Assembly: GCA_937906915.1 (NCBI GenBank)
Contig: CALCUU010000272.1
Coordinates: 1-5,600, forward strand
Origin: an uncultured Phascolarctobacterium sp.
GTDB taxonomy: Bacteria; Bacillota; Negativicutes; Acidaminococcales; Acidaminococcaceae
DNA: 5,600 bases
Direction: 5' to 3'
In this document: positions 4,811 to 5,600 of the stretch, piece after piece
Layout: each line of letters starts with the position of its first letter
Position numbering within the stretch: position 1 is the first letter of the stretch
Translations under genes and position numbers: made by a program
Notes under the pieces: generated by a model
What the model saw: only the letters and a program-made list of their open reading frames with translations
What the model was told of the DNA's origin: nothing
The model's database searches: none

Positions 4811-5600
4811 ATGAAAAAATCTTTAGTTCTCGCAATGGCAATGGCATTGGGCGTAACCGCTTCCGCTTATGCTGCTAATCCGTTCTCCGACGTTCCCGCT
4901 GGTCACTGGGCATATGACTCCGTAGCTAAATTGGCTGCTGCTGGCGTAGTTGATGGCTATGCTGATGGCGCATTCGACGGCGACAAACTGATGACCCGTT
5001 ATGAAATGGCACAAATCGTAGCAAAAGCTATGGCTAAAGGCGCTGACTGCGACAAATTGGCTGCTGAATTTGCTGACGAACTGGATACCCTCGGTGTTCG
5101 CGTAGCTAAATTGGAAAAAGGCGCTGACGCTGTTAAAATCACCGGTCAAGTACGTATGGACTACAAAGCTCATGATAATAGTGATAAAGACTCTTCTACC
5201 CTCCGTACTCGTTTGTGGGTAAATGGTCAAATCAATGATGACTGGTCCGTAACTGGTATGCTCCAAAACACCGAAAACCAGGACGGCATCGATATCCGCA
5301 CGGGATGCCACCTTGATATCAAAGGGCATGGACCCACTCACAAGCGCGTCAGCAACGCCTTTTGCTTCGTCTTCGGAGAAGCTGCCGGTGATCTGGGCTC
5401 TGCCGCCGAGAATGGGTTCATTCAGATACGGAGCGGCATAAAGCTGACCATCCAGCACGATCCCGAGACGCTTGCCCACATTGTCAGTGGTGATTTTGCC
5501 GAATTGTTTCCCGCCTTCGCTGTTGAATTCAAGCTGAATTTCCCTCTGACCGAAGTAACTGCCGGCCATGGCCTTTTTGACAACTTCTCCAGTCATTTCC
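4811..5600 (+). CDS. ompM: OmpM-like SLH-domain outer membrane porin, 3' replaced by unrelated sequence after about 5284
   Basis: The start ATG 4811 lies 8 nt after a strong Shine-Dalgarno sequence AAGGAGG (4796-4802). Residues 1-21 form a signal peptide (MKKSLVLAMAMALG..., cleavage near AYA). Residues 24-75 form one SLH domain (FSDVPAGHWAYDSV, GYADGAF, TRYEMAQIVAKAM). A short coiled coil follows at about 78-103, and from about 106 the barrel starts (VKITGQVRMDYK, LRTRLWVNGQI, WSVTGMLQN). In Negativicutes such proteins anchor the outer membrane: SLH binds polyaminated peptidoglycan while the barrel sits in the outer membrane. Usual length is about 400-450 residues. Here recognisable ompM ends near residue 158 (about 5284). 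The frame happens to stay open to the window end, but residues beyond about 160 are the antisense of a secD gene and are not barrel sequence. The 5' part is a confident call; the 3' end is almost certainly not genuine. Confidence 0.82.
   Translation, partial: MKKSLVLAMAMALGVTASAYAANPFSDVPAGHWAYDSVAKLAAAGVVDGYADGAFDGDKLMTRYEMAQIVAKAMAKGADCDKLAAEFADELDTLGVRVAKLEKGADAVKITGQVRMDYKAHDNSDKDSSTLRTRLWVNGQINDDWSVTGMLQNTENQDGIDIRTGCHLDIKGHGPTHKRVSNAFCFVFGEAAGDLGSAAENGFIQIRSGIKLTIQHDPETLAHIVSGDFAELFPAFAVEFKLNFPLTEVTAGHGLFDNFSSHF
5285..5600 (-). CDS. secD: SecD protein-export membrane protein, internal fragment
   Basis: On the - strand the translation has the SecD periplasmic (P1) pattern: TGEVVKKAMAG, then LEFNSEGGKQFGKITTDNVG, GIVLDGQLYAAPYLNEPI, GGRAQITGSFSEDEA and ALVSGSMPFDIKV. 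SecD works with SecF in the inner membrane to drive late steps of Sec-dependent export. Both ends are missing: the frame is open past the window edge (the ATG at 5596 is not a convincing start), and before 5285 the frame runs into the antisense of ompM just where SecD should continue toward its transmembrane domain. Its seven leucine codons are all CTN, with no TTG or TTA, while neighbouring genes use TTG heavily, and the segment is about 54% G+C by hand count over 5341-5580. These points suggest a different source genome. The SGSMPFDIKV tail recalls SecD variants of the Verrucomicrobiota/Lentisphaerota side, but that is a weak guess. Confidence 0.8.

Noticed and set aside
4823..5596. A single 257-residue - strand protein starting with SecD motifs
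   Set aside because: Only about the first 105 residues are SecD. The rest is the antisense of ompM, so this frame is an artefact of the junction and not a fusion protein.

Overview
The window looks like the chromosome of an anaerobic diderm Firmicute of the class Negativicutes, plausibly an Acidaminococcaceae/Phascolarctobacterium-like gut bacterium. The main clue is the gene at 4811. It encodes a signal peptide, one S-layer homology (SLH) domain, a short coiled coil and the start of a beta-barrel, which is the OmpM-type SLH-porin architecture that ties the Negativicutes outer membrane to peptidoglycan. A DcuC-type C4-dicarboxylate carrier fits the succinate/fumarate metabolism common in this group. 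The taxonomic call is inference; no rRNA or tRNA gene is present.

Layout, all on the + strand except the last piece: (1) 1-486, C-terminal half of a diacylglycerol-kinase-like lipid kinase, then a strong terminator. (2) 608-1864, DcuC-family transporter, monocistronic, with its own terminator. (3) 1967-2181, tandem degenerate copies of a roughly 97-bp repeat, leading straight into (4) 2182-2865, a DUF554 (YqgA/YdfK-like) membrane protein whose ribosome binding site lies in the last partial repeat. (5) 2870-3028, a second, AT-rich degenerate tandem repeat with a 39-40 bp period that also forms a terminator-like hairpin. (6) A near-consensus promoter and 3097-4185, an iron-containing alcohol dehydrogenase of the glycerol dehydrogenase type. 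(7) 4186-4306, an inverted copy of the 97-bp repeat, followed by a strong terminator. (8) 4470-4810, a promoter with a G8 run in its spacer and a roughly 300-nt structured leader for (9) ompM. (10) From about 5284 to the end the sequence no longer looks like ompM and instead encodes, on the - strand, an internal piece of SecD.

Each gene appears to be its own transcription unit. No operon or conserved pathway links the neighbours, and I see no defence system, mobile element or CRISPR array.

The most interesting signals are regulatory and structural. They are the poly-G tract between the -35 and -10 of the porin promoter (the arrangement known from phase-variable porA of Neisseria meningitidis), a possible Shine-Dalgarno-sequestering switch in the ompM leader, the dispersed 97-bp repeat family, and the abrupt ompM/antisense-secD junction. 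That junction is most likely an assembly chimera, so the last ~320 bp should not be taken as the true continuation of this chromosome.
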